From Ichthyophis bannanicus (lineage: Eukaryota; Chordata; Amphibia; Gymnophiona; Ichthyophiidae), in NCBI GenBank assembly GCA_033557465.1, contig CM066041.1, forward strand, positions 153,673,532-153,737,531: a stretch of DNA of 64,000 nucleotides, written 5' to 3'. The notes beneath the pieces were generated by a model, which made no database searches, was not told where the DNA came from, and worked only from the letters and a program-made list of their open reading frames with translations. The first letter of the stretch is position 1. Each line of letters starts with the position of its first letter. Positions 41,892-51,703 of the stretch are shown here, one piece after another. The translations under genes were made by a program, and so were the position numbers.

Positions 41892-43335
41892 ATGGCGTCG
41901 CAGCCTCAGTGTGTAGTGTGCCGTACCCGTAGAGGTGCTATCGCCGACTCTGGCATTTGCCGGTGCTGTACGCCAATTTTTACCAGCATGGAGCAGCAAA
42001 TGGAGGTTAAGGTATGACAGGACCTTCAGGGGTCCTCGGCTGAACTGGACGCAGAGGTACTGCTGCCCGCTGCGCCAGGGGCCGGTCTCGAGGTGCTAGC
42101 CGGGCCTTCTGGGGCTCTTTCGACTTCAGGACCGCAGCCTGGGGATTTTTGCCCTGACTTTGTGTTGATTATGCATCAGGCATTCTGTTTGCGGCGGCAA
42201 GGGAAGATGCCGGAGGTTCTGTCGCTGTCTGGGGCGCCGCAACAGCCAGGCCCAGTGGAGGTGAGTGCCAGTTCTTCGAGGCCGCCAAAACGAGCAAGGA
42301 CTTGGGAGCCTTCAATTTCTGAGTTGGAGGGGCAAGAGTCGGAGGAAAACCAGGTCGACCTGGAAGGTGGAGATGAAGAGTTGGAAGAAGGAGAGATTCC
42401 TGAGCCAGAGGATCAGGCGAAAATTATTCAGGTGTTCCGGAGGGAGGAGTTGACAGCGCTTATCACGGAGTCCCTTCAGACGCTTAAGCTCGCCACAGAA
42501 CAGCCTGTGGAGGACGACAACGGTGAAGACCCAATTATTCAGGCAGTGAGACAAACGCAGGTGGTTTTTCCCATTCACAAGGTAGTTGACTGAATGATAC
42601 AGGATGAGTGGGATCAGCCGGAAGCAGGGCTCAGAGTTGTTCGCATTATGAATAGTCTGTATCCGTCAGCAGATAAGGACAAGGAGAGGTTTCGGTCTCC
42701 GAGGATTGATGCAGCGGTATCAGCGGTGACCAAGAAAACCACTATTCCGGTAGAAGGCAGCTTAGCTTTGAAGGATGCGCAGGATAGAAAGTTGGATGGT
42801 TTGTTGAAGCAATCCTTTGAAGCCAATGCCGTGTCATCGCAAGCTTCCATTTGTGGGGCATGGGTGGCAAGAGCTTGTCTTCGATGGTCGCGGCGTTTGC
42901 GACAGTCTACTCAGCTGGAGCAAGAGGGTCTGAGAGAGCTGGATCGCCTGGAGTCGGGTTCGGCTTATCTGTCAGATGTTCATTATGACTTGATCAGAGC
43001 CCTGGCTAATAGTATGGCGTTGTTCGTTGCCGCTCGCAGATCCCTGTGGTTGCGGAATTGGGCGGCAGACGGGTCTTCAAGGCACGTCTCGGTAAACTCC
43101 CTTTCAAAGGAAAGTTGCTATTCGGGGAGGATCTCGATAAGTTGGTAAAGGAGTTAGGGGAGTCTAAAGGTGGCCATCTGCCGGAGGATAAGCCCAAACA
43201 GGGGAAGTCCGCATCAACCTTTTGGGGTTCCTTTAGAGATTTTCGGAGATTTCGGACCTCGCTTGTGCGGATTCCAGAGAGGAAGATTTGCTCCTCAGAC
43301 CCAGGGTTTTCGGGGGTTTCGAAGAGCAGGTAGAG
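41892..43335 (+). pseudogene. DIRS-B2 Gag-like ORF (stops and a frameshift)
   Basis: The ATG at 41,892 (MASQPQC) is followed by the same C-x2-C-x12-C-x2-C cluster as in B1. TGA stops occur at 42,015-42,017 and 42,591-42,593. Between them the frame gives DFCPDFVLIMHQAFC, an acidic block and VVFPIHKVVD. After the second stop come TTIPVEGSLALKDAQDRKLD and LESGSAYLSDVHYDLIRALA. A shift near 43,080 leads to LGKLPFKGKLLFGEDLDKLV and STFWGSFRDFRRF. The homology to B1 is obvious throughout. Confidence 0.82.
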
Positions 43336-43369
43336 GTTTTGCGGTGGCGGCGGCCTCAGCATCCAATTG

Positions 43370-45025
43370 AAAGCTGCAATGAAGTGAGGGGGACCTCGGC
43401 AGGAACTTTTCCGATAGGCGGGCGACTTCGGAACTTTCTTCCTGCCTGGGTCCAAATAACGGCCGACCAGTGGGTGTTAGAAATAATCCGGGAGGGCTAT
43501 GCGCTGGAGTTTGCATGGCCAGTTTGAGATTCATTTGTGCAGTCACCCTGCAGAGGGCAGCAGAAAGCCTAGGCAGTCTGCTGCATGCTGAATCGGTTGT
43601 TGCATTTAGGTGCAGTCATCCCGGTGCCAAAAGAAGATTACGGCAGGGGTCGATACTCAATTTATTTCGTTGTGCCAAAGGACGGGTTGCTTCGTCCAAT
43701 ATTAGATCTAAAAGGGGTGAATCGCTGTCTCCGGGTACCGCATTTCAGGATGGAAACACTGCGGTCCGTCATTGTGGTGGTGCGCCAAGGAGAGTATTTG
43801 ACATCCCTCGATTTCACGGAGGCGTATTTGCACGTACCGATCAGTGCGGGTATTCAAAAATTTCTCTGCTTCGTGGGGGCACTATCAGTTCCAGGCGTTG
43901 CCCTTCGGTCTGGCAACGGCGCCGCAGACGTTCACTAAGATCATGGTGGTGGTAGCAGCAGCAGCGGCGTTGCGAAAGGGATGAACCAGAATTCCTTCCT
44001 ATCTTGACGATTGGTTAATTCGAGCAAAGTCCAGAGCCGAGAGCCTGCAAGTTACGGACAAGGTGGTGAAATTCTTGGAGAAGCTAGGCTGGGTAGTCAA
44101 TACGAGCAAAAGTCATCTTGTTCTGTCCCAGAGCCTCTAGTACTTCGGGGTGAAATTTGACACGCAGAGGGGAGCTGCATTTCTGCTGGTTCGTCTGGTC
44201 CAGGCCCTGCAACAAGTGATTCGCCACTTTGGCCTGGAATTATCTCCGGGTGTTGGGTACGATGGCGGCGTCCTTGGAGGTGGTACCTTGGGCCAGAGCT
44301 CATATGAGGCCGTTGCAGTGACCATTACTTCACCGTTGGTCTCATCAAGCCGACCCGCTGAGCAGACGTCTGCCCTGCCCTCTTGGGGTCAGATGAGCGT
44401 TGAAGTGGTGGCTAATTTCGGAGTCGTTGAAGGCCGGGGTGCCCCTGGAGCAGCCAGAGTGGCTACCATTGTTGACAGATGCAAGCCTCGCGGGTTGGGG
44501 AGCACATTGCGGGGAGCTCTTCATGCAGGGTCTGTGGTCGGCTCAGGAGAGCATGTGGTCAGTCAACAGATTGGAACTCAGAGTGGTAGCATTAATGTTG
44601 CAAGCATTCGAGGGGACAGTGCGGGGTTGGGTGGTAAGAGTTCTATCGGACAACTCCGCAACGGTGGCCTACATCAATCGGCAGGGTGGTACAAGAAGTA
44701 CGGCTATGGAAGAGGAAGCAGAGGCGCTATTTGCTTGGCTCGAGCTTCGGCTGCAAGCGATTTCGGCGGCACACATTGCCGGGAAGGACAATGTGATAGC
44801 GGATTTTCTCAGTAGAGTCCAGGTGGATGCCGGCAAATGGGAGTTGCATCCGGACGTCTGTGCACAGGTGGGGGCCGCCGATCATGGATCTCATGGTGAC
44901 CTTTCACTCGGAAAAAGCCAGTCTGTTCTTCAGCAGACAGCGAGAAAGGATGTCTGAGGGGATCGACGCCCTGCTGCAACGCTGGCCGGTGTCAGGTCTC
45001 CTCTATGTATTCCCTCCGTGGGTGC
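43370..45025 (+). pseudogene. DIRS-B2 RT, RNase H and start of MT-like domain
   Basis: Scattered over several frames: GGRLRNFLPAWVQITADQW (43,420-43,480), GRYSIYFVVPKDGLLRPILD and catalytic SLDFTEAYLHVPI (43,640-43,850). The YLDDWLIRAKS catalytic box at about 44,000 is in yet another frame. RNase H is largely open at 44,400-44,957 (LLTDASLAGWGAHC, NRLELRVVAL, VLSDNSATVAYINRQGGT, HIAGKDNVIADFLSR). The MT-like domain begins IMDLMVTFHSEKASLFFSRQ and is cut at YVFPPWV by the LTR-like insert at 45,026. It resumes at 46,537. Confidence 0.82.
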
Positions 45026-46532
45026 TGTGGGACCCTAGCCTGGGCCCGAGGGCTTACAGTCTTAGGGCTGCCTTGTAATGTCCTTAAATAAAGCTTTTCT
45101 GACTGTCCCCAGTGGAATTCTGGGACTTGTAGTTAGGCTTTTCTTGAGCAAGGACAAAATGTAGTGTGAGACCGTTGGTAAGGCATACAAGAATATTTAT
45201 TTTTCTATGGGGATTTCCAAGGCATTAAAAATCAAACAGGCATTAGGATACTTCTCCAACACAAAGGATAACAGAAGATAACTGGCAACTGAGGTAAACG
45301 GAAACAAAAAGTCCTGCTAACCTTAGCAGCTGTTTTTCATTAAACAAAAGAGTACTCTGCACAGCTTCTTGTATCCCTTTCTAACAAAAGGTAAACTTTC
45401 TTCTTGGCACACCTGTTTCCCTTTTGAACAAACTTCTGATAACATCCAGCTTTTGCACAACTCTGGTTTTCCCAGTTCAAACAAACTTCTGGTAATACAC
45501 AGCTTCTTTGCTTTAGAAGAAAATTCTTATTTGGTAAAACACATCCTTAGCTTTGGAAGACTATTAGCAGTTACAGAGTTATGCACAATACAGCTTCTCA
45601 CTCTCTCAGCTCTGCTTAGTAAGGCTCAATCTTCTTTTAAACAGAATGAGCAATCCATTGGAGAGATTCCTAGGTCAGACTCTGGCACATAAGAATTGAC
45701 CTGCATTTCCTCCTGGGCTAAAGAATGCTCATTGCCTTCTACAGTCTTAAAAGCTTCCTCAGCTTCTCTGTCTTGTAGGAACTTTTGAAACTGGCTCCAC
45801 AGCAAATCTTTCTGATTGGGCACAGTTACTTTGGGAGAATAAGCCTTTCTCTCAGGGAACACTTGTGCTAATGTTTCTAGTGTTTTTAGCTCAGCTGCTC
45901 TGCTCACTGCTGGGGTTTGGCTTTTTCCACTCTCAAGCGTCTCCACCCACCTTCTGGCAGTTGTAGGGCTCAGGTCTGGCTCTTGTACACTAGCTGTTGC
46001 AAACTGTTCCTGTTCATCTGTAAGCTGTTCAGCTATACGTCTGTTGGCTTCACTTCTAGGAGCATTTCTCAGACACCCACTGCTTCCTTTTCTACTGACC
46101 TCTTTCAGCTTCTGGAAGTCAGACTTCTTGTGCCTTTCTCCACTCCTTCTCCCATGAGATCTCTCCTGGAATCCTTCTTCCTCTCCAGGATCTCCCAGGG
46201 CTCTGGGATATCTCTTCCCACTGGAATCCCCTTGCTCCAGGATCTCTCCTTCTCCTGTGGAAGTAACTCTCCCTTCCTTCCTTCCTCTCTGGTAAGGTTT
46301 TAAAAAACGTTTCTTCCCTGCCACACCCTTGCCTTCGCACAGGCCTTTCCAATCAGTATCTAAGCCTGCCCCCACTTCAGAGTCTGGGCGTGGCTTAGCC
46401 TCAGCAGAGACAGGATTTTTTTTTCTTTCCTGCTTTGCAAGCTCTGTGCACACCTTGTCTGTCACTTGTTTTAAAGGCAGAAACATGGTTTTCTTCTATC
46501 TCCATCTGTTCTTGGCCGCTCTCCTCACCACA
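45026..46532 (-). mobile_element. Solo-LTR-like insertion in DIRS-B2 (1,507 bp)
   Basis: The insert begins TGTGGGACC and ends CTCACCACA, so TGTGG/CCACA form a 5-bp terminal inverted repeat. A 4-bp duplication GTGC flanks it (45,022-45,025 and 46,533-46,536). The MT-like coding sequence of B2 rejoins across it (FPPWV to GRVVQRIEAH). On the minus strand AATAAA lies at 45,201-45,196, about 170 bases before the 3' end, which suggests minus orientation, the same strand as its long ORF. No proviral interior remains. Confidence 0.78.
45626..46486 (-). CDS. Open frame of 286 codons inside the second LTR-like insert
   Basis: Starts 46 bases from the presumed U3 edge and covers more than half of the LTR. 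The product is very hydrophilic (many Glu, Lys, Arg, Ser), with QFQKFLQDREAEEAFKTVEG near the end. No signal peptide, membrane segment or known domain is seen. It shows no obvious similarity to the 272-codon ORF in the other LTR-like insert. As there, the sense strand is purine-rich, so a fortuitous frame cannot be excluded. Confidence 0.35.
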   Translation of the reverse strand: MFLPLKQVTDKVCTELAKQERKKNPVSAEAKPRPDSEVGAGLDTDWKGLCEGKGVAGKKRFLKPYQRGRKEGRVTSTGEGEILEQGDSSGKRYPRALGDPGEEEGFQERSHGRRSGERHKKSDFQKLKEVSRKGSSGCLRNAPRSEANRRIAEQLTDEQEQFATASVQEPDLSPTTARRWVETLESGKSQTPAVSRAAELKTLETLAQVFPERKAYSPKVTVPNQKDLLWSQFQKFLQDREAEEAFKTVEGNEHSLAQEEMQVNSYVPESDLGISPMDCSFCLKED

Positions 46533-46536
46533 GTGC

Positions 46537-47762
46537 TCATAGGTCGGGTGGTACAGCGGATCGAGGCTCACCCGGGGAGAGTGTCGCTGGTGGCTCTGGA
46601 CTGGCTAAGACGTCCGTAGTATGCCGATCTCATCCGCCTCCTCGACGGGGATCCGTGGAGATTGCTGACGTCAGACAGTCTGTTACTTCAAGGGCCTCTG
46701 TGGATGCCTCAAGTGGATCGGTTTTCTCTTACGGTCTGGCCATTGAAAGGGCGCGTTTAAAGAAAAAAGGGTTACTCAGGAGCAGTCATTGTGACTTTAC
46801 TTAAAGCTCGGAAGTCATCTATGTCTCTGACATATGTTCGCATTTAGCGCATTTTTGAGGATTGGTGTTCCAGGAGGCAAGTGCGCGCAGCGACCGCGTC
46901 CGTTTCAGTGGTTTTAAGCTTTCTGCAGGAGGGATTCGACAAGGGTGGTCAGCTCCTTGAGGGTACAGTTGGCTGCGCTGGCTTGCTATAGAGGCAAGGT
47001 GCAGGGAATAGCGCTAGGTGCACATGCTGACATGTTGCATTTTCTCAAAGCAGTAACCAGGTTACATCCCTCTCGTAGGATTGTGGTTCCTCCATGGGAT
47101 CTCAACTTGGTCTTAGCAGCTCTGGCTAGGGAGCCTTTTGAGCCCTTGCAACAAGCGTCCATGAAGGATTTGACGTTGAAGACAGTGTGTTTGGTGGCCA
47201 TTTGCTCAGCGAGGCGAATTTCTGAGTTGCAGGCATTGTCTTGTAGAGAGCCGTTTCTGTCTGTCTTTTTCTAGGGAAAAGGTGGTGCTTCTGCCGGTTC
47301 CCTTCTTTTTTGCCCAAGGTAGTTTCTCCGTTTCATATAAATCAAACGGTTTCTCTTCCGGTGCTGGGTTTGTTAGAGGGCATCGCAGCGGACTGAGGAT
47401 TGCGCTGTTTGAACTTAGTGAGTGTTGCGTCGGTCTGTCTGTTTGTCTTGTTAGGTGGATCCCATAAGGGGGAGGCAGCAGCGAAAGTCTCCATTTCTCG
47501 TTGGATTAGAGAGGCGATTGCTTCGGCATATCAGTTGTCAGGGCAACAGGTGCCAGCTGGATTGTGAGCTCATTTTACCAGAGCGCAAGCGGCGTCATGG
47601 GTGGAACACAGTTTGGTGTCGCCTGTGGAAATTTATAGGGTGGCTACTTGGTCGTCTCTTCACACTTTCAGTAAACACTACCGCCTGGATATCTTGGCAG
47701 CAAAGGATGCTGTATTTGGGGCGGCGGTGTTGCAAACCGGCTGGAAGGGTCCCTCCCAATAA
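46537..47762 (+). pseudogene. DIRS-B2 MT-like end and tyrosine recombinase
   Basis: Resumes with GRVVQRIEAHPGRVSLVALD (MT-like domain) and runs into the recombinase. Recognisable blocks are IFEDWCSRRQVRAATASV, SLRVQLAALACYRGKVQGIA (46,950) and CSARRISELQALS (the first Arg, 47,205). Further on come the His-x-x-Arg region AHFTRAQAASW (about 47,570) and ATWSSLHTFSKHYRLD with the Tyr (about 47,650-47,690), ending near 47,762. At least four frame breaks are present. All three catalytic blocks survive despite decay. Confidence 0.8.
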
Positions 47763-47779
47763 GTATTGCTCTGTTATAT

Positions 47780-47877
47780 CCCAGAGGTGGAGGACTAAAC
47801 TGGAGGACCGATAAGGAAATGGTAATTACACTTACCTGGTAATTGTTCTTCCTTGAGGGATGACAGTTTAGTCCTCA
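47780..47877 (+). repeat. DIRS-B2 internal complementary region
   Basis: Contains GGAGGACCGATAAGG (complement of the family left end) joined to AAATGGTAATTACACTTACC (complement of the right end). It preserves the sequence of the left end that the element itself has lost. Confidence 0.85.
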
Positions 47878-47942
47878 TTCCCATCCGGGGTAACATACAG
47901 CTAAGCAGTGGAGGTTCAGCCGGGAGAACGGTGAGGTTACAG

Positions 47943-48011
47943 GTAGGTAGATGTCTTTCTATGATTCTTTGTCTCTTTTCTGGTTCTTTCTTGTCTGTCT
48001 TTCTGGCGCAG
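47943..48011 (+). promoter_or_regulatory. Candidate 69-nt intron in DIRS-B2 3' region
   Basis: TACAG/GTAGGT opens and a long pyrimidine tract ending GGCGCAG/G closes the segment. It lies between the ICR and right ITR, at the same place as the 72-nt candidate of B1. Confidence 0.45.
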
Positions 48012-48149
48012 GCGGAAGGAGAGGGCACAAGAAGAAAAGCCTATCTTCCGAGACAAGTCTCTTGTATAAAGTAGTTGTTATACGTTCACTTAACATGTTT
48101 TTTATTAGCTACTTATTTGTTGATCCTTTAAGTGTGCTTTGTTAATGGT

Positions 48150-48320
48150 TCACTGGAGATGATGGGAGAGGCCAGCAGACTACATCCAGTGATTTCACTT
48201 TTTTGTGACATGCCCAGTCTCCAAGCTGCAGGAGGAGGTGCACAACCCAGAGATGGAGGACTAAACTGTCGTCCCTCAAGGAAGAACAATTACCAGGTAA
48301 GTGTACAGTAATTACCATTT
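48150..48320 (-). repeat. DIRS-B2 right inverted terminal repeat
   Basis: Matches the right end of B1 and the local ICR, ending ACCAGGTAAGTGTACAGTAA and TTACCATTT. CAG/GTAAGT is again present near the terminus. A 4-base insertion relative to the ICR lies in GTGTACAGTAATT. Confidence 0.82.
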
Positions 48321-48492
48321 AACAAAGACCAGGGAAATCCACTGCTTAATACAGGATAAGCAATGTGGAATCTGTATACTTTTTTGGGAACCTGACAAGT
48401 ACTTGTGACCTGGATTGGCCGCTTTTGAAAACAGGATACTGGGCTTGATGGACCTTGGTCCGACTCTATATGGCATATCTTATGTTCTTAAG
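48321..48492 (+). repeat. CR1 family B 3' end flanking DIRS-B2
   Basis: Reads the family B 3' UTR (GGAAATCCACTGCTTAATAC, GATACTGGGCTTGATGGACC) and ends in TTATGTTCTTA. The upstream part of this CR1 copy is not visible, so DIRS-B2 seems to have landed in it. Confidence 0.72.
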
Positions 48493-48653
48493 TTTTTGGG
48501 AGCAGGAAAATCCCCAGTGTTTTGATTTTAAAATGCAAAATTCAGAAGGGCCCAAGATGGCTGTTGGTAGCAGTACAGGTTAACAGCTTCCGCATTCTTT
48601 CTGCTTTTCTAAAAATTTCTTACATTAATGCCTTTTTTTCCCCCCTCTGCACT

Positions 48654-49760
48654 ATGGGATATCGGCTGGCAAAGAGGAAAGGAAAAGTCTATGTGGATTC
48701 CACAGTACCCTCAAATGAATCTGTGAAGCCTCTCTACTAGTGACTTCCAGCGCTTCCCTAAGGAGCAGCTTGCTGGTTGCAGAGCAAAGCCAGGCATGGC
48801 CACAGAGGATGTATCCTTCAGCCTGGAGCAGCGCACCCTCGAATGCAACCTGAGGCAAAGGGCCTACTGAATCAGTGGTTGCATCGGAAGCCAGAGCTAT
48901 AGGGAAGTGATTCACAGCCAGAGGAAGCATTGGTAGCGCTAGCTGAGGAAGATCCTATAGTGTCTAAGATGAGTGTGCCAAGCCCGAAGTCGACCAGCCA
49001 GCGGGAGGAGCAGTCTGATATGAGCGAGGTATTGGATTTGTCAGTGGAGAGGTCACTGTCCTCCTGAATTGACCAAATTTTGTGGTTAACTTGGAACTTA
49101 AGTTCCAGCTGAAAGATCACAATCAAAGGCGGTTATCACAGGAAGCAGAAAATGAGGATTTGGTTAAGCAAATGGAAGTTATGTAAAAAGTTGATGCTTC
49201 ACAACAGCATAACGGGCATTGCAAAGGAAGTTGCTAGAAATTAATGGCAAAGGAGATGTAATAGGCGATTTTGTAAAGTTCAAAAATCTCATATGTTTAC
49301 ACCGGATACATTGTTAAAGAAATATTTTGTAGAAATTTTGAAAATATCTTTGGAGAGTAAACCCCGGCAACTCAGTCTTTTTATTTAGCAGCTGATAAAT
49401 AAGCCTGGTGTGAATGATAAGGATTATAAGAGCTGCAAGGTAAAGAACAGCAGCTTTCGGGAAACAGTTTGAATATTACCCAGTTTTGGAGAGATCCCAG
49501 GAAGACATAATGGAGAGAGCTATCTTGCTCATGGTCTTTGCGTTTGGAATTTGACAAGAACTAAGTTCATGCAGATTTGTCGTACCACCGAAAAAAGGAG
49601 AAAACTGTTTTTGAATATGAAGACTGTTAGACTTGGGCGCAAGCCTTTTACTTTAATTTCCTTGTAGATGTGTGGTTAAATTACAATCAGATACTTACAT
49701 CTTCTATGATCCTGAGCAATTAAACAATTTTCTGAATGGCAAATTGTCAGAAACTGTTAT
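48654..49760 (+). pseudogene. L1-like ORF1 (broken), continued at 60,997-61,024
   Basis: The ATG at 48,654 opens MGYRLAKRKGKVYVDSTVPS, the style of an L1-clade ORF1 start. Downstream, in shifting frames, are a coiled-coil-like segment (49,080-49,190), PDTLLKKYFVEILKISLES (about 49,300) and RSQEDIMERAILLMVFAF (about 49,500). The C-terminal domain VKLQSDTYIFYDPEQLNNFL is at 49,675-49,735. ORF1 proteins bind L1 RNA as trimers. A provirus enters at 49,761. Removing it and one TTAT copy lets the last frame run on to TAA at 61,022-61,024. Confidence 0.78.
49757..49760. repeat. Proviral target duplication TTAT (left)
   Basis: Matches TTAT at 60,993-60,996 on the other side of the provirus. A 4-bp duplication is usual for gammaretrovirus-like integrases. 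Confidence 0.9.
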
Positions 49761-51643
49761 TGTAGCGGCAGAGCGCAAACAATCCAATAATACCAGGAGT
49801 CTGTTCAGAAGGTCCAAATCATTTATTTGTGCACAAGACAAGCAGAATCACATTCAAAATGGCTGAGCAATGGCTGTTAGTAAAACAACAACTTTTATAC
49901 TGTTCTTTCCCATTCTGGACATAGACAAACTTTTCATTGGTCCCGGTAACCCCTTTCACCCCATCTATTGGTCCCGGTACCATTACGTAGCTATCCAATG
50001 AGGACCTTGGTCTGGGTTTAGCACCTGCTTACCCCCCTTACAGTCCTCATTACAATGGTCATTTCTTGGGCTCTTGATACATTTTACCTCCAAGGTCACT
50101 GGCTAACTAAAACATTTAACGTCTACATGCAACCAATCTGTAAGATCATACGGTCATTTAATGTCGACTGTATGCTGTATGCCGATGATGTTCTACTTTA
50201 CACTCCCATCTCCACTGATCGCTTGGATCTCTCCCCCCTAATAAACTGCTTCAACGCAGTTTCTGAGTGGTTGCTCTCTCAAAACCTTCGTATTCAACAT
50301 AAGAAAACTGAAGTTCTCTTTATCACAAGGAACCCCAACTTCACCCCACCACAATCTATCAGAACTAAGGAAGCGGAACTGCAATCCAAACCCTCAATAC
50401 GCTACCTAGGTGTCACTCTGGATCAACGCCTGGATATGAAGTCCCACATAGGAAACACAGTCAGAACAATATATTACAAGATCCGTTCCCTGAGACACCT
50501 ACGCTCCATGCTAGAACCAAAAGATTTCAGGACTATATACCAGGCACTGATAATACCACACTTCGATTACGCCAATGTCATTCTCCAAGGTCTTCCTCAA
50601 TCCACTTTAAACCCATTACAGCTGGCTTTGAATGCCGCAGCAAGGATACTCCAGGGGGCTGCCAGGACTGACCATGTTACTCCTTTGCTGATTCAATTAC
50701 ATTGGCTACCCGTTCAGGCCAGAATTATCTTCAAAACGCTACTTCTCACGTTCAAAGCCCTCAATAAGCTCTCTGCTCCTTCCTTATCTGACCTTATCCA
50801 TACCACTTCACCAAACAGAGCAAGAAGATCATCAGCCATCAACTCCTTAAAACTCCCAAAGGCCCTTACAAGCTGCTCTTCTTCCACAGCCAATAGAGCC
50901 TTTACCCTCTGTGTCCCTAGGTGCTGGAATACACTACCTCTTGGCATACGGGCCATTGACAGCTTAACACAATTCAGGAAAGCCCTCAAATTCCACCTCT
51001 TTAACAAACATCTTATTGAGCCATTTACACCCATCGACTTCAGTGATTCCTCCCAGCTATTCAGTTCCATGGTATCTCAATAACAGAAATAGGACGAATC
51101 GCTTTGTTTATTGAACATATTATTAGCACCTGTTCCTAATAACTTGTAGTCATGCTGTAGTATTATATCTGTAAATAGACTGTAAATAGTTTCCCCTGTT
51201 ATCCAAGTTCCTTCCCTTGTTATCTGTAAACTCATGCATGTTATTGTACTGAGACTTTTTGTTCTATGTGAACCGCGCTGATGCCGAATAGTGCGGTATA
51301 TAAGAGAATGTAAATAAATAAATAAAAATAAATATGTGGGAAAGCAGGGCACTGTAACTTTTCTTTCAGCAGAGTTAATTAATTCCATAGAAGCTTCACC
51401 CTCTTATCAATACCAATTAAAACTTGTTTTTCTATATTTTCTAAATTTCGATTCTGCTTAGCTATGCTTAATTGTGCTTAGTTAAGTTTCGATTCTTATG
51501 GTAGCAGCACTCATGGTAGCAGCATTCGGGGGGGGGGGGGTTCACTCCTCTGGGCCTAACCACAGGCTTCATTTACAGGTCAAGCTGCTTAGGCCTGCCT
51601 GCTTAGCTTAATCAGCGTGGATAATAGGCCTTCGCCTACCACA
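49761..51643 (-). repeat. 3' LTR of the provirus, split by an L2-like LINE
   Basis: Plus-strand TGTAGCGGCAGAGCG to GCCTACCACA, matching the 5' LTR. It is interrupted at 50,114-51,333 by a LINE absent from the other LTR, so the LINE came after provirus integration. Confidence 0.92.
50114..51333 (+). mobile_element. L2-like LINE, 5' truncated, inside the 3' LTR
   Basis: The ORF2 C-terminal half is open on the plus strand to a stop at 51,083. It has FNVYMQPICKIIRSFNVDC, catalytic YADD, YLGVTLDQRLDMKSHIG, FDYANVILQGLPQSTLNPL, VTPLLIQLHWLPVQARI and PRCWNTLPLGIRA. The 3' UTR carries the family hairpin (GTGAACCGCGCTGATGCCG, TAGTGCGGTATATAAG) and a TAAA tail up to 51,333. A clear target duplication is not seen. 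Lack of frame breaks suggests a young copy. Confidence 0.9.
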
Positions 51644-51654
51644 TTCCCCCCTTT
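51644..51654 (-). promoter_or_regulatory. Polypurine tract
   Basis: AAAGGGGGGAA on the minus strand directly abuts the 3' LTR, the site where plus-strand DNA synthesis is primed in retroviruses. Confidence 0.85.
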
Positions 51655-51703
51655 GATTAATCTCACCCTATTACTAATAAGGTGTGAGAGTTAAATCACT
51701 CAA

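Larger units (their letters stand above)
40893..48320 (+). mobile_element. DIRS1-type retrotransposon, family B copy 2 (DIRS-B2), left end missing
   Basis: A decayed sister of DIRS-B1 with the same order of Gag, RT-RNase H-MT, recombinase, ICR (47,780-47,877), intron-like segment and right ITR (to 48,320). The outermost left ITR, roughly 80-90 bp as judged from the ICR, is missing at the junction with the LINE at 40,892. It holds a 1.5-kb LTR-like insert at 45,026-46,532. Multiple stops and shifts in every ORF make it older than B1. The right end sits in a CR1 family B 3' UTR. Confidence 0.88.

Noticed and set aside
51077..51388. 103-codon minus-strand frame across the LINE/LTR junction
   Set aside because: It spans the insertion boundary of the L2-like LINE in the 3' LTR and therefore cannot be an ancestral gene.
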